A stretch of DNA of 33,163 bases from Cyanothece sp. BG0011 (GCF_003013815.1 NZ_PRLH01000104.1:1-33163), one strand, 5' to 3'; positions 15,313 to 24,762 are shown, numbered from the stretch's first letter. Program-made: numbers and translations. The notes: generated by a model from the letters alone, not told the origin.

Positions 15313-16415
15313 CTCACCCCAACCCCTTGAGGATGATAAGCATAACGGGAAGCACAACGACAATGATAAGCGTCTTCATCCCAGGAACCCCCTCTTAAGA
15401 CACGGCGAGTTTCCTGTTGAGAGGATGAGCGAGGGGTTCCTGAACTAGAAGCATTCTCATAGGTAGAATACCAAGCATCGGCGCACCATTCCCAAACGTT
15501 ACCATGTAAATCATATAACCCGAAGGGATTGGGATAAAACGCACTGACCGATGTGGTTTCTTGACGATAAATACTAGAACTTTCTCCTGCATACAAACGT
15601 TTAGCCATATAATTGGCTAAATCCCCGGTTAACGTCGGTCCGAAATAAAAGGGAGTGGTGCTTCCTCCCCGACAGGCGTATTCCCATTGTGCCTCACTGG
15701 GCAGTTGATAAGGGCGTTGAGTGTATTGAGTGAGGCGATCGCAAAATTCTACGGCATCTTCCCAAGAAATGGACTCCACCGGGCGATCGCTTCCCTTGAA
15801 ACTAGAGGGTTCAACGATTAAATCTCGGCTAACTTTAGGATATTGGGCAACCATTTCCCATTGTTTTTGGGTGACCGGAAATTTCCCCAAGAAAAATCCG
15901 TCTAAGGTAACAGAATGTTGAGGTTGCTCACAGACTTGCGATCCAGGTTCATCAGGGGTTGATCCCATCATAAAGGTTCCCCCAGGAATATAGATCATTT
16001 CCAAACTATTGCCATCTCCCAACTCTTCTTTAAAACATTGAGACTCACCCTTAACCCGTTTTAAAATGGTTCCGGTTTTATCGACAATCGGTCGTTCAAA
16101 GAAAAATTCTTGTAAAGGAGGGGTTTTGAAAGATAGAGTCGGTGGAGACTTTTTCTTTTTCTCTTGCTCAACAATCACCTCAGAAGGTTTATCAACTGTT
16201 GAAGAAGATTCGAGACGATTAAGGCGTTTTTCTACCTTTAACAGTCTTTCTTCCATTGAGTCAGAAGACGGTTTTTCCTTTTCATCTTTTTCTAGATATT
16301 GAGATAAAGCTTGAGTGATCACCTTAGACTTAGGAAGACCAACAGCATTAGTATGAGCTAATAATTTTTCATATAATTTCGGCGGTATTCTCACACTAAC
16401 CTGAATATTACTCAT
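15240..16415 (-). CDS. Ribbon-helix-helix / SUMF1 (FGE-sulfatase-fold) fusion protein, 391 aa
   Basis: Unusual architecture. Residues 1-43 look like a ribbon-helix-helix DNA-binding domain (VSVRIPPKLYEKLLAHTNAV, then KSKVITQALSQYLE). Residues 44-72 are a charged coiled-coil (MEERLLKVEKRLNRLES). After a linker, residues about 125-375 are a SUMF1/formylglycine-generating-enzyme fold: IPGGTFMMGS, QLPSEAQWEYACRGG, GLYDLHGNVWEWC and RRVLRGGSWDEDAYHCRCASR, GFRVM. In true FGE the RGGS loop is followed by a Cys pair; here the first position is acidic and only HCRC remains, so oxidase activity is doubtful. A ligand-binding or scaffold role with DNA or protein contacts is possible. It overlaps queA by 73 bases tail-to-tail. 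Confidence 0.85.
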   Translation of the reverse strand: MSNIQVSVRIPPKLYEKLLAHTNAVGLPKSKVITQALSQYLEKDEKEKPSSDSMEERLLKVEKRLNRLESSSTVDKPSEVIVEQEKKKKSPPTLSFKTPPLQEFFFERPIVDKTGTILKRVKGESQCFKEELGDGNSLEMIYIPGGTFMMGSTPDEPGSQVCEQPQHSVTLDGFFLGKFPVTQKQWEMVAQYPKVSRDLIVEPSSFKGSDRPVESISWEDAVEFCDRLTQYTQRPYQLPSEAQWEYACRGGSTTPFYFGPTLTGDLANYMAKRLYAGESSSIYRQETTSVSAFYPNPFGLYDLHGNVWEWCADAWYSTYENASSSGTPRSSSQQETRRVLRGGSWDEDAYHCRCASRYAYHPQGVGVSQIGFRVMLMASSPDKTNIPSPKE

Positions 16416-16556
16416 AAGAATGAAGGGAAAGACTTAACAATTAACGATAACGATCTGCAAGCATAACAAATTTTACTCAAATTTCACAATCATTTCTCTT
16501 TTCTTAATGTTAGTTGAGAAAATTGATTCTCAGTTCAATCCGATTAGACCAACTTA

Positions 16557-17546
16557 ATGATAGAATCTCTGAGACTTTACCCCCAAAATGCAACAACCAT
16601 GATTCAACTGAAACCCCGAACCCTCAGACTCTTTCATCTTATTGCCTTGAGTAGTGGGTTAATTTTTTTCTTATCTTCGGTTACCCTTGCTCAAGGAGAA
16701 TCTTCTGATCATGCGATCGCTAAATTTAATTGGTTTCAGGCGGTTATTTTGGGCATGGTACAGGGGTTAACGGAATTTTTACCCATTAGTAGCACAGCCC
16801 ATTTAAAAGTGGTTCCTGTGGCGTTAGGATGGGGTGATCCGGGGGTTGCTTTTACGGCAGTGATTCAGTTAGGGAGTATTGCTGCGGTGTTGTGGTATTT
16901 TTGGTCAGATTTAAGTCAAATTACCACAGGGATGATCAAAGCGATTCGTCATTCTGATTATCAATCCCATGATTTTCGGTTAGGGTTGGGTATTGCCTTG
17001 GGAACGTTACCGATTGTCTTTTTCGGCTTATTAATGAAGCTGTTAATTAGTGATTTAGATAACTCACCGTTGCGTAGTATTGGAGTGATTGCCGCTGCTT
17101 CGATTGTCATGGCGTTGTTGTTAGCTTTATCGGAAAAAATAAGCACCCATAAACGCAGTTTTGAGGAATTAAGTTGGCAAGATGGACTATTAATGGGGTT
17201 AGCGCAATCTTTAGCTTTAATTCCTGGGGTATCTCGTTCAGGATCGACCATAACCTCTGGTTTATTCCTTAATTTAGAACGGGCGACAGCCGCTAGATTT
17301 TCTTTTTTATTGGGAATTCCAGCGATTACTTTAGCTGGGTTGGTAGAGTTAAAAGAAGTGTTTGATGTGGGACTTTCTAATGATATTATTGTCCCGTTGA
17401 TTGTGGGAGTTATTTCTTCTGCTATCTTTTCTTATTTAGCGATCGCTTGGTTAATTCGTTATTTACAAAAACAAGATACTTGGATTTTTGTTTGGTATCG
17501 TTTAGGGTTTGGTTTATTTATTTTAGGTTCTATGTTTTTCTCATAA
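16557..17546 (+). CDS. uppP: Undecaprenyl-diphosphatase UppP
   Basis: Integral membrane enzyme that dephosphorylates undecaprenyl pyrophosphate to recycle the lipid carrier for peptidoglycan and other envelope glycans; also known as BacA. Signature motifs: VQGLTEFLPISSTAHL with the catalytic Glu/Ser segment, and PGVSRSGST further on; about eight transmembrane segments follow. There is an N-terminal extension: a hydrophobic segment around residues 25-45 resembling a signal sequence (LIALSSGLIFFLSSVTLAQG) before the canonical start of the family. A second ATG at 16599 would remove 14 residues and keep this segment; both are possible. The upstream 140 bases separate it from the divergent SUMF1 fusion gene. 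Confidence 0.96.
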   Translation: MIESLRLYPQNATTMIQLKPRTLRLFHLIALSSGLIFFLSSVTLAQGESSDHAIAKFNWFQAVILGMVQGLTEFLPISSTAHLKVVPVALGWGDPGVAFTAVIQLGSIAAVLWYFWSDLSQITTGMIKAIRHSDYQSHDFRLGLGIALGTLPIVFFGLLMKLLISDLDNSPLRSIGVIAAASIVMALLLALSEKISTHKRSFEELSWQDGLLMGLAQSLALIPGVSRSGSTITSGLFLNLERATAARFSFLLGIPAITLAGLVELKEVFDVGLSNDIIVPLIVGVISSAIFSYLAIAWLIRYLQKQDTWIFVWYRLGFGLFILGSMFFS

Positions 17547-17604
17547 TCCAAAAAATTACGTTATCTTTGAAGATAGTAAAACCTTTGAGTTAAGTATTTA
17601 ATAT

Positions 17605-18027
17605 ATGGAAAAGTTGGAATTAATTAAAGCTTTAATGGAAAGGAAAGATATTCATCTCGAAGCTAAAAAAGCGTTTCGCCTTGCCTATCCTAATGCTCCT
17701 GATAAAATGATTGATACTGCTATATTCCACATCTATGTTGATGGTATTCACGCTGCATTAGATTGGTTGACAGAAGCAGAATTATTTTTACAAAATCCTG
17801 AAAACACCATAACTGAAGGATCTACATTTCACTTAATTTATCATCTTTATAACTGGTTACAATTTAAAACTCTCCTTCAAGATACAAAAGAAGATATAGT
17901 AGAAAAACTTAATGATGTTAAAGCTGCCTTAGAAGATGATGATAAAGATGCAGCTTTTGAACTTCTCGAAGAATTAAAAGAGCAATTTAATGGAGGTTTA
18001 AATGCGCCAAGTTTTTGGTCTCCTTAA
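17605..18027 (+). CDS. Hypothetical protein, 140 aa
   Basis: I do not recognise this protein. It is entirely helical by eye: RKDIHLEAKKAFRLAYPNAPDKMID, a middle IYVDGIHAALDWLTEAELFL, then an acidic C-terminal helix (DVKAALEDDDKDAAFELLEEL). It is soluble with no Cys. It starts the small accessory patch that includes the toxin-antitoxin pair 40 bases further on, but the separate spacer suggests its own transcription. A helical accessory protein; nothing more can be supported. Confidence 0.65.
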   Translation: MEKLELIKALMERKDIHLEAKKAFRLAYPNAPDKMIDTAIFHIYVDGIHAALDWLTEAELFLQNPENTITEGSTFHLIYHLYNWLQFKTLLQDTKEDIVEKLNDVKAALEDDDKDAAFELLEELKEQFNGGLNAPSFWSP

Positions 18028-18066
18028 AATACAAATAAAGTATATAATTTAAGTTATGATAAATTA

Positions 18067-18351
18067 ATGAGAATTTATGAGTTTATTTGGAATAGCGATC
18101 GCATTGAACATATTGCTCGTCATAATGTAACACCAAATGAGGTTGAAGAGGTTTGTTTTGGCTCTTGTTTAGTATTAAAAGCTAAATCAGAAGGAAACAA
18201 CCCAGTTTATTATGTATTAGGACAAACCAATGCAGGAAAGTATTTATTTTGTGTGGTGATTCAATTTCCTGATAGAAAAGGTTATCCTATTACAGCCCGT
18301 CCAATGACTGACAATGAAAGAAAACGTTATCAAAAATGGAGGAAATCATGA
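18067..18351 (+). CDS. BrnT-like toxin of a type II toxin-antitoxin pair, 94 aa
   Basis: RelE-fold BrnT-type ribonuclease toxin. Family features are visible: FIWNSDRIEHIARHNVTPNEVEEV at the start (the usual W...K...HGV.PEE..EV pattern), a central VYYVLGQTNAGKYLF strand pair, and the C-terminal PITARPMTDNERKRY helix. It overlaps the following antitoxin-like gene by ATGA (18348-18351), the usual coupling. The toxin-first order is standard for BrnT systems. A HIP1 octamer lies within the gene. Activity could be lost, but no motif disruption is visible. Confidence 0.85.
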   Translation: MRIYEFIWNSDRIEHIARHNVTPNEVEEVCFGSCLVLKAKSEGNNPVYYVLGQTNAGKYLFCVVIQFPDRKGYPITARPMTDNERKRYQKWRKS

Positions 18352-18599
18352 ACTCTAATCAAATTCCTAAAACTGACTCAATTGAAGAACTAGCTAATTT
18401 TTGGGATAGTCATGATCTAACAGATTTTGAAGATCAATTAGAAGAAGTAAAAGATCCTGTTTTTGAAAGAGAAGCATTAATTTCTATTAGTTTACAACCT
18501 CATGAAATGGCAAAGATTAAAGAAATAGCTAAAGCACAAGGAATTAATTATGATGATCTGATTAAACAATGGGTTGCAGAAAAAATGTCTCAAGTTTAA
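18348..18599 (+). CDS. CopG/BrnA-type antitoxin, 83 aa
   Basis: Partner of the BrnT-like toxin. The N-terminal part SIEELANFWDSHDLTDFEDQLEEV is the toxin-binding segment common in CopG-family antitoxins, followed by a ribbon-helix-helix-like C-terminus: ALISISLQPHEMAKIKEIAKAQG and NYDDLIKQWVAEKM. I choose the ATG at 18348 because GGAGG (18338-18342) sits 5 bases upstream and overlaps the toxin stop as ATGA; an earlier ATG at 18336 would place the ribosome site inside the ORF. As in related systems it likely represses its own operon through the RHH domain. Confidence 0.85.
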   Translation: MNSNQIPKTDSIEELANFWDSHDLTDFEDQLEEVKDPVFEREALISISLQPHEMAKIKEIAKAQGINYDDLIKQWVAEKMSQV

Positions 18600-18611
18600 T
18601 TTTTAAAATAG

Positions 18612-18899
18612 ATTTATGGAAAAACATTTTTTTTATTACAGATTAAAAGTCTATTTAAACAACAAAAGAAATACTTTGAGCAAGTTGAGATTGTGTTAAC
18701 AGAAACAGAAATTATCGAAAAAACTTCTTATTCTGAGTCTAAATTTTATTGGATATATAAACATAATAAAACGCCTAAAATGCTTCTGATTTACGTAAGT
18801 ACACAAGGATTGATAATAATTCCTAAAAAATATTGTTTAAATGATCAACAATATGAAAATATTTGTAATTTGGTCGCAAATTTCCCTCAAGGTAATTAA
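18612..18899 (+). pseudogene. Truncated YcxB-like protein remnant
   Basis: The frame ending at 18899 encodes a C-terminal YcxB-like domain: YSESKFYWIYKHNKTPKMLL, then LIIIPKKYCLNDQQYENI, the typical W.kIyK / IIPKr.f pattern of that family. The only in-frame start is a GTG at 18693 with no good ribosome site, and the open frame extends only to a stop at 18609; the usual N-terminal half with two membrane helices is missing. An ATG at 18616 (MEKHFFYYRLK) with a plausible start lies in a different frame and stops at 18699, so a frameshift in the T8/A-rich tract plus truncation is likely. Follows the toxin-antitoxin pair. Confidence 0.6.
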
Positions 18900-18980
18900 C
18901 ATAATTAATTGATATTGATATGGTATGAACTCTCCTTTTCCTTTTTACTTCAAATAATAATCTTAATCTTTATATGATAA

Positions 18981-19005
18981 GTAGGGTGGGCATTGCCCAC
19001 CTTAC
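18981..19005. terminator. Palindrome GGTGGGC/GCCCACC, possible bidirectional terminator
   Basis: GTAGGGTGGGC (18981-18991) pairs with GCCCACCTTAC (18995-19005), 11 pairs with one wobble, loop ATT. It lies between the convergent YcxB remnant and thf1. This sequence type is a common dispersed palindrome in cyanobacteria and likely ends transcription on both strands. Confidence 0.55.
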
Positions 19006-19066
19006 TCTTTACAGTAATATCATGGTCTTTCGTTTGCTATTTCTATCAACTTTTTAATAGACTAGC

Positions 19067-19807
19067 TTATCCATTACTTGATTGTTGCTGTTCTTCATTT
19101 TCTTTGTTTTCTTTGTCTCCTTTTTCATCAACCGGTTCTGCTGTTTTTTCAAGCTTTTGAGACATTCGTTTTTTGCGATCAGCTTCTAAGGTATCTTCAA
19201 TTACTGTTAGTAATTGCTGCATTTTATCTAAATTACTACGATAGAGATCGAGATCCTTTTGTAGCTTATCTGAGGAAAATTGTAGAGCCTCAGAGACTTC
19301 TTTAATAGTTTGATTCCGTTTTTCTTCCTCTTTTACCAAATCGGGATCAATTTCCATTAATAGCGTATATAAACCCACTCCAAAGAGGCGACTATATTTG
19401 AATTTAGGGTTTTGAGCGATCGCACTACAAGTTCCCCATAATATCCCTTCGCCTCCTTCTTGGCCGAGTTTATCTTTAAACTCAGTAATAGAAAGACCTT
19501 TCGCTTCGTTTATTAAAGCTTCTGCTTCTTGATGGTATTTTTCACTATTCCCATCTACGGCTTGACACAAGGCGTTGAAAATAGAGGTTTTATCACTTTC
19601 GGGTTTATATCCTTGCATAAACCGTTCAAAGGAGGTAACGACCCCTAAAGCGTAAATGGGATCGTAGTTAAAATCCACATTTACCGACAATAGGTGCATT
19701 TCTACTAGCAATTCTTCCACAAACCGCCGATAAATCGAATTTATGGGTCGGGTGTGATAACCATAAAATTTACGCTTGGTATCAGAAACTGTACGAATAT
19801 TATCCAC
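19067..19807 (-). CDS. thf1: Thylakoid formation/PSII biogenesis protein Thf1 (Psb29)
   Basis: Psb29/THF1 is a conserved cyanobacterial and plastid protein involved in photosystem II biogenesis and repair, associated with FtsH thylakoid protease complexes. The N-terminal signature RTVSDTKRKFYGYHTRPINS is followed by YRRFVEELLVEMHLLSVN and FERFMQGYKPE, all highly conserved. The C-terminal third is a predicted coiled-coil (about residues 165-215) ending in a charged low-complexity tail of Glu/Lys/Asn, usual for the family. Length 246 is normal. Monocistronic on the minus strand with a repeat-containing spacer upstream. Confidence 0.97.
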   Translation of the reverse strand: MDNIRTVSDTKRKFYGYHTRPINSIYRRFVEELLVEMHLLSVNVDFNYDPIYALGVVTSFERFMQGYKPESDKTSIFNALCQAVDGNSEKYHQEAEALINEAKGLSITEFKDKLGQEGGEGILWGTCSAIAQNPKFKYSRLFGVGLYTLLMEIDPDLVKEEEKRNQTIKEVSEALQFSSDKLQKDLDLYRSNLDKMQQLLTVIEDTLEADRKKRMSQKLEKTAEPVDEKGDKENKENEEQQQSSNG

Positions 19808-19896
19808 GAAGTAGAATTAAATTAATTTTCAATAGTAACTCTTATCTATTGTCCCCTGTAAGGACTCCTTTGCCAAGGGGGTTATCTTGAGATGGG

Positions 19897-19944
19897 GGAG
19901 CAGAGGGAGTAGGGGAAGCAGAGGGAGCGTCGGAGCAGAGGGAG
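19897..19944. repeat. Three tandem copies of a GGAGCAGAGGGAG repeat
   Basis: Copies at 19897-19909, 19914-19927 (one inserted A) and 19932-19944. The same 13-mer occurs in reverse complement at 28533-28545, and a close relative forms the arms at 4252 and 4397. A short dispersed tandem repeat in intergenic DNA, as is common in cyanobacteria. Confidence 0.7.
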
Positions 19945-19979
19945 AAAAATGTTAATTTTCTTCTTACCTACCCACTGCA

Positions 19980-20687
19980 CTAAGGACGAATTAATAGTTC
20001 TCCTTGGCAAACTAATTTATCAGCATCAAGGTCGAAAGCATTAATAGAAACATCCGATCCCAAATCTACTGAAAAGGGTTTAATTTCATGACTATTTAGG
20101 TCAGGAATTCCTTGTATTTCAACTTCCGATAATTGTAAGGTTTGGGGAGGAATAAGACTTAATTTTGCTTTAATTTTTAGAGGATGTGTTTCACTATTGT
20201 GGGTTAAATTTCCTTGCAAAATAAAATAAGAATTATCTAAATAAGCCCCTTCCCAATTAATTTCATAACTTTCTAATAAGTGAGAGACATTTGTGATCCC
20301 TTGATGTTCTAGTAGAGTTTCTAATAATCCTTTAAACCCTTCTCCTAACAAAGCTGAGGAGATAGACGCTTGTAAATTTTGATTCGTAATGGCCACGGCT
20401 CCTGATACGCGAATTGCTTCTAATAATTGTAAGGGTTTACCTCGTAAAACTTGGCCAATATTAATACGAATATTTTCCCCTTTTAATTGAATTTCTCCTA
20501 GGTGTAATCCTTGATAAATGGCTCGATTACTATTTAACATGACCCCAGAAACATGACCTTTTAAAATTTGGCGATCGCTTCCTTGAATAGACAATTCTAA
20601 GGTTTCCACTTGCTCAACTTGGGAACGTAACCAAAGCTGCATAGCAGGAGATAATACTTTACTAATCACACGGCTCATACTGACCAA
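19980..20687 (-). CDS. DUF2993 (LmeA-like) phospholipid-binding protein, 235 aa
   Basis: DUF2993 family protein, relative of LmeA. Features: a start with SRVISKVLSPAMQLWLRSQV and a repeated beta-strand pattern, for example VEQVETLELSIQGSDRQILKG and GLHLGEIQLKGENI. There is no clear signal peptide or transmembrane helix, though the family acts at membranes. A second ATG at 20678 would remove three residues. A lipid-related role is the known family background; the substrate in cyanobacteria is unknown. It lies downstream of pilJ on the same strand, 95 bases away, and may share its transcript, but nothing shows a functional link to motility. Confidence 0.8.
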   Translation of the reverse strand: MVSMSRVISKVLSPAMQLWLRSQVEQVETLELSIQGSDRQILKGHVSGVMLNSNRAIYQGLHLGEIQLKGENIRINIGQVLRGKPLQLLEAIRVSGAVAITNQNLQASISSALLGEGFKGLLETLLEHQGITNVSHLLESYEINWEGAYLDNSYFILQGNLTHNSETHPLKIKAKLSLIPPQTLQLSEVEIQGIPDLNSHEIKPFSVDLGSDVSINAFDLDADKLVCQGELLIRP

Positions 20688-20782
20688 TCCTCACACACAG
20701 ATGAATATAAGAAGATACCATTTGCTTAATCTATGAATTATATAACAAACCTTTTTAATTTTAAGTTTGCCGTGATTTTAAT

Positions 20783-23476
20783 TTAAGATTTCTCTCCTTC
20801 TTCAATATGGAAACGTTCGACAGAGGCTAATAAATCACGGGAAATACCTACCAGATTTTGTAATGAGCCTGCCACCCGTTGAGATTCTTGGGAAGTTTCT
20901 TGGGCGGTTAATTCCACCGACTGCATGACTTGACTGACGGCTTTAGAATTGTCTTGTTGTTGAATGGTATCTCCTGTAATCGATCGCACTAAAGTATTAA
21001 TGTGATTGGATACATCGATAATGTCTTCTAAAGAGCGTTTTGCTTGTTCTGATTTATCCGTTACATCGATTACCTGTTGAATGCCTTCTTCCATTGCCGT
21101 CATAACTGAACCGGTTTCACTTTGGATTTGTAGTACAATTTGTTCAATTTCTTTTAAAGATTTAGCTGAGCGATCGGCTAACTGACGAACTTCATCAGCA
21201 ACGATGGCAAAGCCTCGTCCTGCTTCTCCTGCCCTAGCTGCTTGAATTGAAGCATTAAGAGCCAGTAAGTTAGTTCTAGAAGCAATTTGAGAGATTAACG
21301 CCACAATCTTCGAGATTTCTTGAGACGCTTCTGCTAAGCGTTTAACCTTACGAGTGGTTTCTGACACCGTTTCTCGAATTTGTAGAATACCGGCCACCGT
21401 GCGTTCTACGGCTTCACCCCCTTTGAGGGCGGTTACAGAGGAGGTATGGGCAACTTCTTCGGCTTCACGGGCATTTTCTGCCACCCGTTGAATCGATTCA
21501 GTCATCACCTGTACCGAATTTAAGGTGACCGCTAATTCTTCTGCCATGCGTAAAGCGTCACGGGAATTATTGCGAGCGAATAATTCACTATCCGTCGAAC
21601 TCTTATTAACTTGTTTTGCCGTTCGTTTTACTTGAGCGACAATTTCTCGTAGATTATGGATGGTTAAGTTAAAGGCATCTGCCACCGCCCCTAATACGTC
21701 GGCCGTTACTTCTGCTTCTACGGTTAAATCCCCTCTGGCGGCCCCTTCTACATCATCTAAGAGGCGAATTACTTGTCGTTGTAACTCCTCTCTGGCCTGT
21801 TCCATTTCTGCAGCCCGTTGTTGGGCTTCGCTGGTGGTGGTGAGAATGACACGGGAGAGTTGGTTAAAACTATGGGATAACTGGCCGATCTCATCTTCAG
21901 AGTAAATGGTCGCTTTAACGTTATAGTCACCAGCATACATTGAATCAAACTGAGTTTGCAGATCCTCAATGGTGCGTTTTAATTGATAGGAACTGATCAG
22001 ACCAAAAAATAGGGTTCCTCCAAATCCGACTAAACCTCCTGTTAAAGCCAGCAATAAGATAGGATTGCCTGATTTGGCTTGTTTTTTATTTTCCGTTTCT
22101 TCGGATGGTGTTTCTGCGGTATCAGACGGTTCGACCTGTTCAGGGGTCGGTTCTTCTTCAGCAACCTCCGTTGTGTTGGGTTTAGGAGAAACGAGCCAGG
22201 CCAAACCGCTCACCAGTAAAATAGCCATAAAAGAGGCTAATCCTGTGCTTCCGGCTGCCATCCAAGGCTTTAATTTTAAAGGTGCGTTAAAAAACCAGCT
22301 TAAATAACCCTGTTGCGCTTCGACAGTGGGTTTAACGATTTTAGCCTCACTATCGGATAAAGAGGTATTCGCTATATCATCAGATTTAACCCAATTAACG
22401 GTTTCTGGTCCTCGTTCGGATAAGAGATCGCCGGTTTGGAGACCAAGGTCACTATTGAGGTCTTCACTCCCTTGACTGAACAGATCAGAATCCGGTAAGT
22501 GATCACTCATCTCGGTAAAATCAAAATTAGATAAATCCTCTAACGCCTCTTCTTGAAAAGCATCAAACTCATCTAAGACTTGGTTATGTTCTTGGACTTG
22601 GTCAGATGACATCATCTGGGGGGTTGCTTGAACGGTGGGGTCATCTGGTACAGGATAAGTAGACCAATCCTGGGAGGCATCTTCTCGGGGAGATGTCGAG
22701 TCACGATGACTCAAAGAAGGCGGATTCAGGTTAGAAGAGACCACAAAGGTATTTTCTTCGTCCCCTGCTCCGGTATGGGCTTCAGTTTCTAGCTCTTGTT
22801 CGTCACCAAAGGAAAAATCAGGAAAATCTTCGTCGACAAAATCCGCCCAACCTTCTTCCTCTGCGACATTGGTGTCGGGGAGATCGGATTGAGAGTCAAA
22901 GGGCTTAACTTCGCTTAAGGTGGTAAAGGGATCAACTGGACCGTCGAAGGAGTTTTGTCCCTCTGGTTGCTCCTCTAAGGATTGACTGGGCTCTCCTTGA
23001 TGACCAATGGTGGGTTCTCCTAAATCATCGTCATCAAAAATGGCACTATCCCAGTCTAGTCCATCGAGATCAAATTCCTCACCGGGCCAGTCTCTGGATG
23101 ATTCTTCAGAATCAGACCACTGCTGTTGAATGTCAAGGGACGCTTCGTCGATGATCGGTTGTTGAAAATTCTCTTCGGTATCAGGGTTCTGCCCTGATTG
23201 ATTAAGCAGTTGTTGTGCTTGTTGTAATCCTTGGTTGGCACAATCGATTAAATCGGGGCGATCGCTGCGGCCTAGGACTGATTGATATTGTTGACAAGCA
23301 GTTTCATATCTTCCCAAACTGAAATAAATATGACCTCGTAGTAACAGCACATCAGGATCTTCGGGAAAAGCCTCGGCCATCGGTTCCATAAGGGTCGCAG
23401 CCTCTTCATAGTTTCCCTGTCCATAAGCGACATAAGCTTCATTATATAATTTTGCGTAGTCTGTCCCTGATGCCAT
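20783..23476 (-). CDS. pilJ: PilJ-type methyl-accepting chemotaxis protein
   Basis: Chemotaxis transducer of the Tax3/Pil pathway. Residues about 1-85 form TPR-like repeats ([20 protein letters not shown]). Residues 110-390 are a long acidic low-complexity region, then TM1 about 404-427 and TM2 about 471-493, with a short acidic loop ([15 protein letters not shown]) between them, so there is almost no periplasmic sensor. HAMP follows (about 495-550), then a second HAMP-like segment and the MCP signalling domain with the hairpin tip [20 protein letters not shown] near residue 745. It is the last pil gene of the cluster pilG-pilH-pilI-pilJ, 102 bases after pilI. In Synechocystis the equivalent is slr1044, needed for pilus biogenesis and motility. 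Confidence 0.92.
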   Translation of the reverse strand: MASGTDYAKLYNEAYVAYGQGNYEEAATLMEPMAEAFPEDPDVLLLRGHIYFSLGRYETACQQYQSVLGRSDRPDLIDCANQGLQQAQQLLNQSGQNPDTEENFQQPIIDEASLDIQQQWSDSEESSRDWPGEEFDLDGLDWDSAIFDDDDLGEPTIGHQGEPSQSLEEQPEGQNSFDGPVDPFTTLSEVKPFDSQSDLPDTNVAEEEGWADFVDEDFPDFSFGDEQELETEAHTGAGDEENTFVVSSNLNPPSLSHRDSTSPREDASQDWSTYPVPDDPTVQATPQMMSSDQVQEHNQVLDEFDAFQEEALEDLSNFDFTEMSDHLPDSDLFSQGSEDLNSDLGLQTGDLLSERGPETVNWVKSDDIANTSLSDSEAKIVKPTVEAQQGYLSWFFNAPLKLKPWMAAGSTGLASFMAILLVSGLAWLVSPKPNTTEVAEEEPTPEQVEPSDTAETPSEETENKKQAKSGNPILLLALTGGLVGFGGTLFFGLISSYQLKRTIEDLQTQFDSMYAGDYNVKATIYSEDEIGQLSHSFNQLSRVILTTTSEAQQRAAEMEQAREELQRQVIRLLDDVEGAARGDLTVEAEVTADVLGAVADAFNLTIHNLREIVAQVKRTAKQVNKSSTDSELFARNNSRDALRMAEELAVTLNSVQVMTESIQRVAENAREAEEVAHTSSVTALKGGEAVERTVAGILQIRETVSETTRKVKRLAEASQEISKIVALISQIASRTNLLALNASIQAARAGEAGRGFAIVADEVRQLADRSAKSLKEIEQIVLQIQSETGSVMTAMEEGIQQVIDVTDKSEQAKRSLEDIIDVSNHINTLVRSITGDTIQQQDNSKAVSQVMQSVELTAQETSQESQRVAGSLQNLVGISRDLLASVERFHIEEGEKS

Positions 23477-23578
23477 TGCCTTTCTCCTATCGGTTAAATC
23501 TTGTCAGTTATGAGTGGTGAGTTACGAGTTATCAATTAGATATATTTATAGAAATAAATTGAGGGTCGAATCATTGCT

Positions 23579-24109
23579 TTAGGTTGCCCAACGGGCTGAG
23601 CGTAAAATCGCGACTTGGTCTAATAATCGTAGGACTTGCTGAGAATTTTCTTGGACTACCCATTCTCCTTGAACATAGGGAGCGATGTGATCGGCTACAT
23701 TGGTGGGGGCTTGTAATTGTTCAATATCTAACCATTCCATATCCCCTAACTGATCGATGGCTAATCCTAAAATGGTTTCTTGCTCTTCGACAGCAATGAC
23801 TGGAATTTCAGGGCGATCGGTTCGTAAGGGAACCGTATTGCCTAAAAATTGCCCCAAGTCGGCTACCCAAATCACCTGGCCTCTCAAATTCAGGGTTCCT
23901 AAGAGTAAGGGTGAGGCATTGGGAATGGGTGTAATTCTGTCTGGACTTTGTTGCATTACCTCTCGAATGGCAACCGCCGGGAGGGCAAATTCTTCTTTTG
24001 AGGGTAGATGAAACCGTAAGTAGAGTTCTCCTTCAGGGGTTTGTAAGGCCTGAAGTTCAGGAGAAATGTCTTGCTTGTTGTCTTGACCTAAATCTAAATT
24101 CCCAACCAT
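23579..24109 (-). CDS. pilI: CheW-like coupling protein PilI
   Basis: CheW-domain adaptor that links the PilJ receptor with a CheA-type kinase. The domain spans nearly all of the 176 residues: ELYLRFHLPSKEEFALPAVAIREV, then RITPIPNASPLLLGTLNLRGQVIWVADL with the conserved NLRG turn, and ILGLAIDQLGDMEWL. Position between pilH (30 bases upstream) and pilJ (102 bases downstream) matches the order pilG-pilH-pilI-pilJ of the Synechocystis slr1041-slr1044 cluster. No kinase gene is adjacent. Confidence 0.93.
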   Translation of the reverse strand: MVGNLDLGQDNKQDISPELQALQTPEGELYLRFHLPSKEEFALPAVAIREVMQQSPDRITPIPNASPLLLGTLNLRGQVIWVADLGQFLGNTVPLRTDRPEIPVIAVEEQETILGLAIDQLGDMEWLDIEQLQAPTNVADHIAPYVQGEWVVQENSQQVLRLLDQVAILRSARWAT

Positions 24110-24139
24110 ATTGTTTTTCCCATCTAAATGATTGTACGT

Positions 24140-24505
24140 TTATTGCCGTAGTAGTTGTTGAATGGTGCCAATGAGTTCAATATCTTCAAAGGGTTTGGCA
24201 ATATAAGCATCTGCCCCTTGTTTGATACCCCAGTAACGATCAAATTCCTCTCCTTTAGAAGAACACATGACAATGGGAACATTCTGGGTACTCGGATTCG
24301 TTTTAATCCGACGACAGACTTCATAACCATTCATTTTGGGCATGACAATATCTAAGACAATCAGATCCGGACTCGACTGTTTAATACTTTCGAGGGCCTG
24401 AATGCCGTCTTCTGCAATAATGACTTGCCAACCATTCTTTTTGAGAATTGTGGCGATCATTTTTTGTTGTGCCGGACTATCTTCTACCAGTAAAACTGCT
24501 CTCAT
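24140..24505 (-). CDS. pilH: CheY-like response regulator PilH
   Basis: Single receiver domain, 121 residues from the ATG at 24505; a longer TTG start at 24535 is possible but the ATG gives the usual receiver N-terminus (MRAVLLVEDSPAQQ). Phosphoacceptor Asp52 in LIVLDIVMPKMNGYE, acidic pair Glu8/Asp9, Ser82-83 at the conserved Ser/Thr position and Lys104 in YIAKPF. There is no output domain, so it acts by binding partners in the pilus chemotaxis system. Sits 258 bases downstream of pilG and 30 bases upstream of pilI, in the same direction. Confidence 0.93.
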   Translation of the reverse strand: MRAVLLVEDSPAQQKMIATILKKNGWQVIIAEDGIQALESIKQSSPDLIVLDIVMPKMNGYEVCRRIKTNPSTQNVPIVMCSSKGEEFDRYWGIKQGADAYIAKPFEDIELIGTIQQLLRQ

Positions 24506-24762
24506 AACGTTTTTTCTATCGATTGGGTTAATCAAACATGGGATTTAGCTTACTAATTAACAAACGCTAAAATGATTTGTTTAGTAAGAATTAATAGATC
24601 ACAGACTGAAACCTTTAAATTCAACTCGATTGTTAAGGACAGGTGAATTATGAATTAATCAATAATTCTTCTCCCCAAGTGTACATACTTAATTTGCCCA
24701 AATTTTCTGAGAAAACAACAAGACAACTAGAGAATTTTTTTGAGTTATCCCTATCTCCTCTT

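Noticed and set aside
15240-16415. Diversity-generating retroelement target
   Set aside because: The FGE/C-type lectin fold is a common DGR target, but no reverse transcriptase or template repeat is present in the window.
19897-19944. CRISPR array
   Set aside because: Only three 13-base units with 4-base spacing; no unique spacers or cas genes.
20783-23476. PilJ as a photoreceptor (PixJ-like)
   Set aside because: No GAF/PHY domains or bilin cysteine seen; the N-terminus is TPR and acidic linker.
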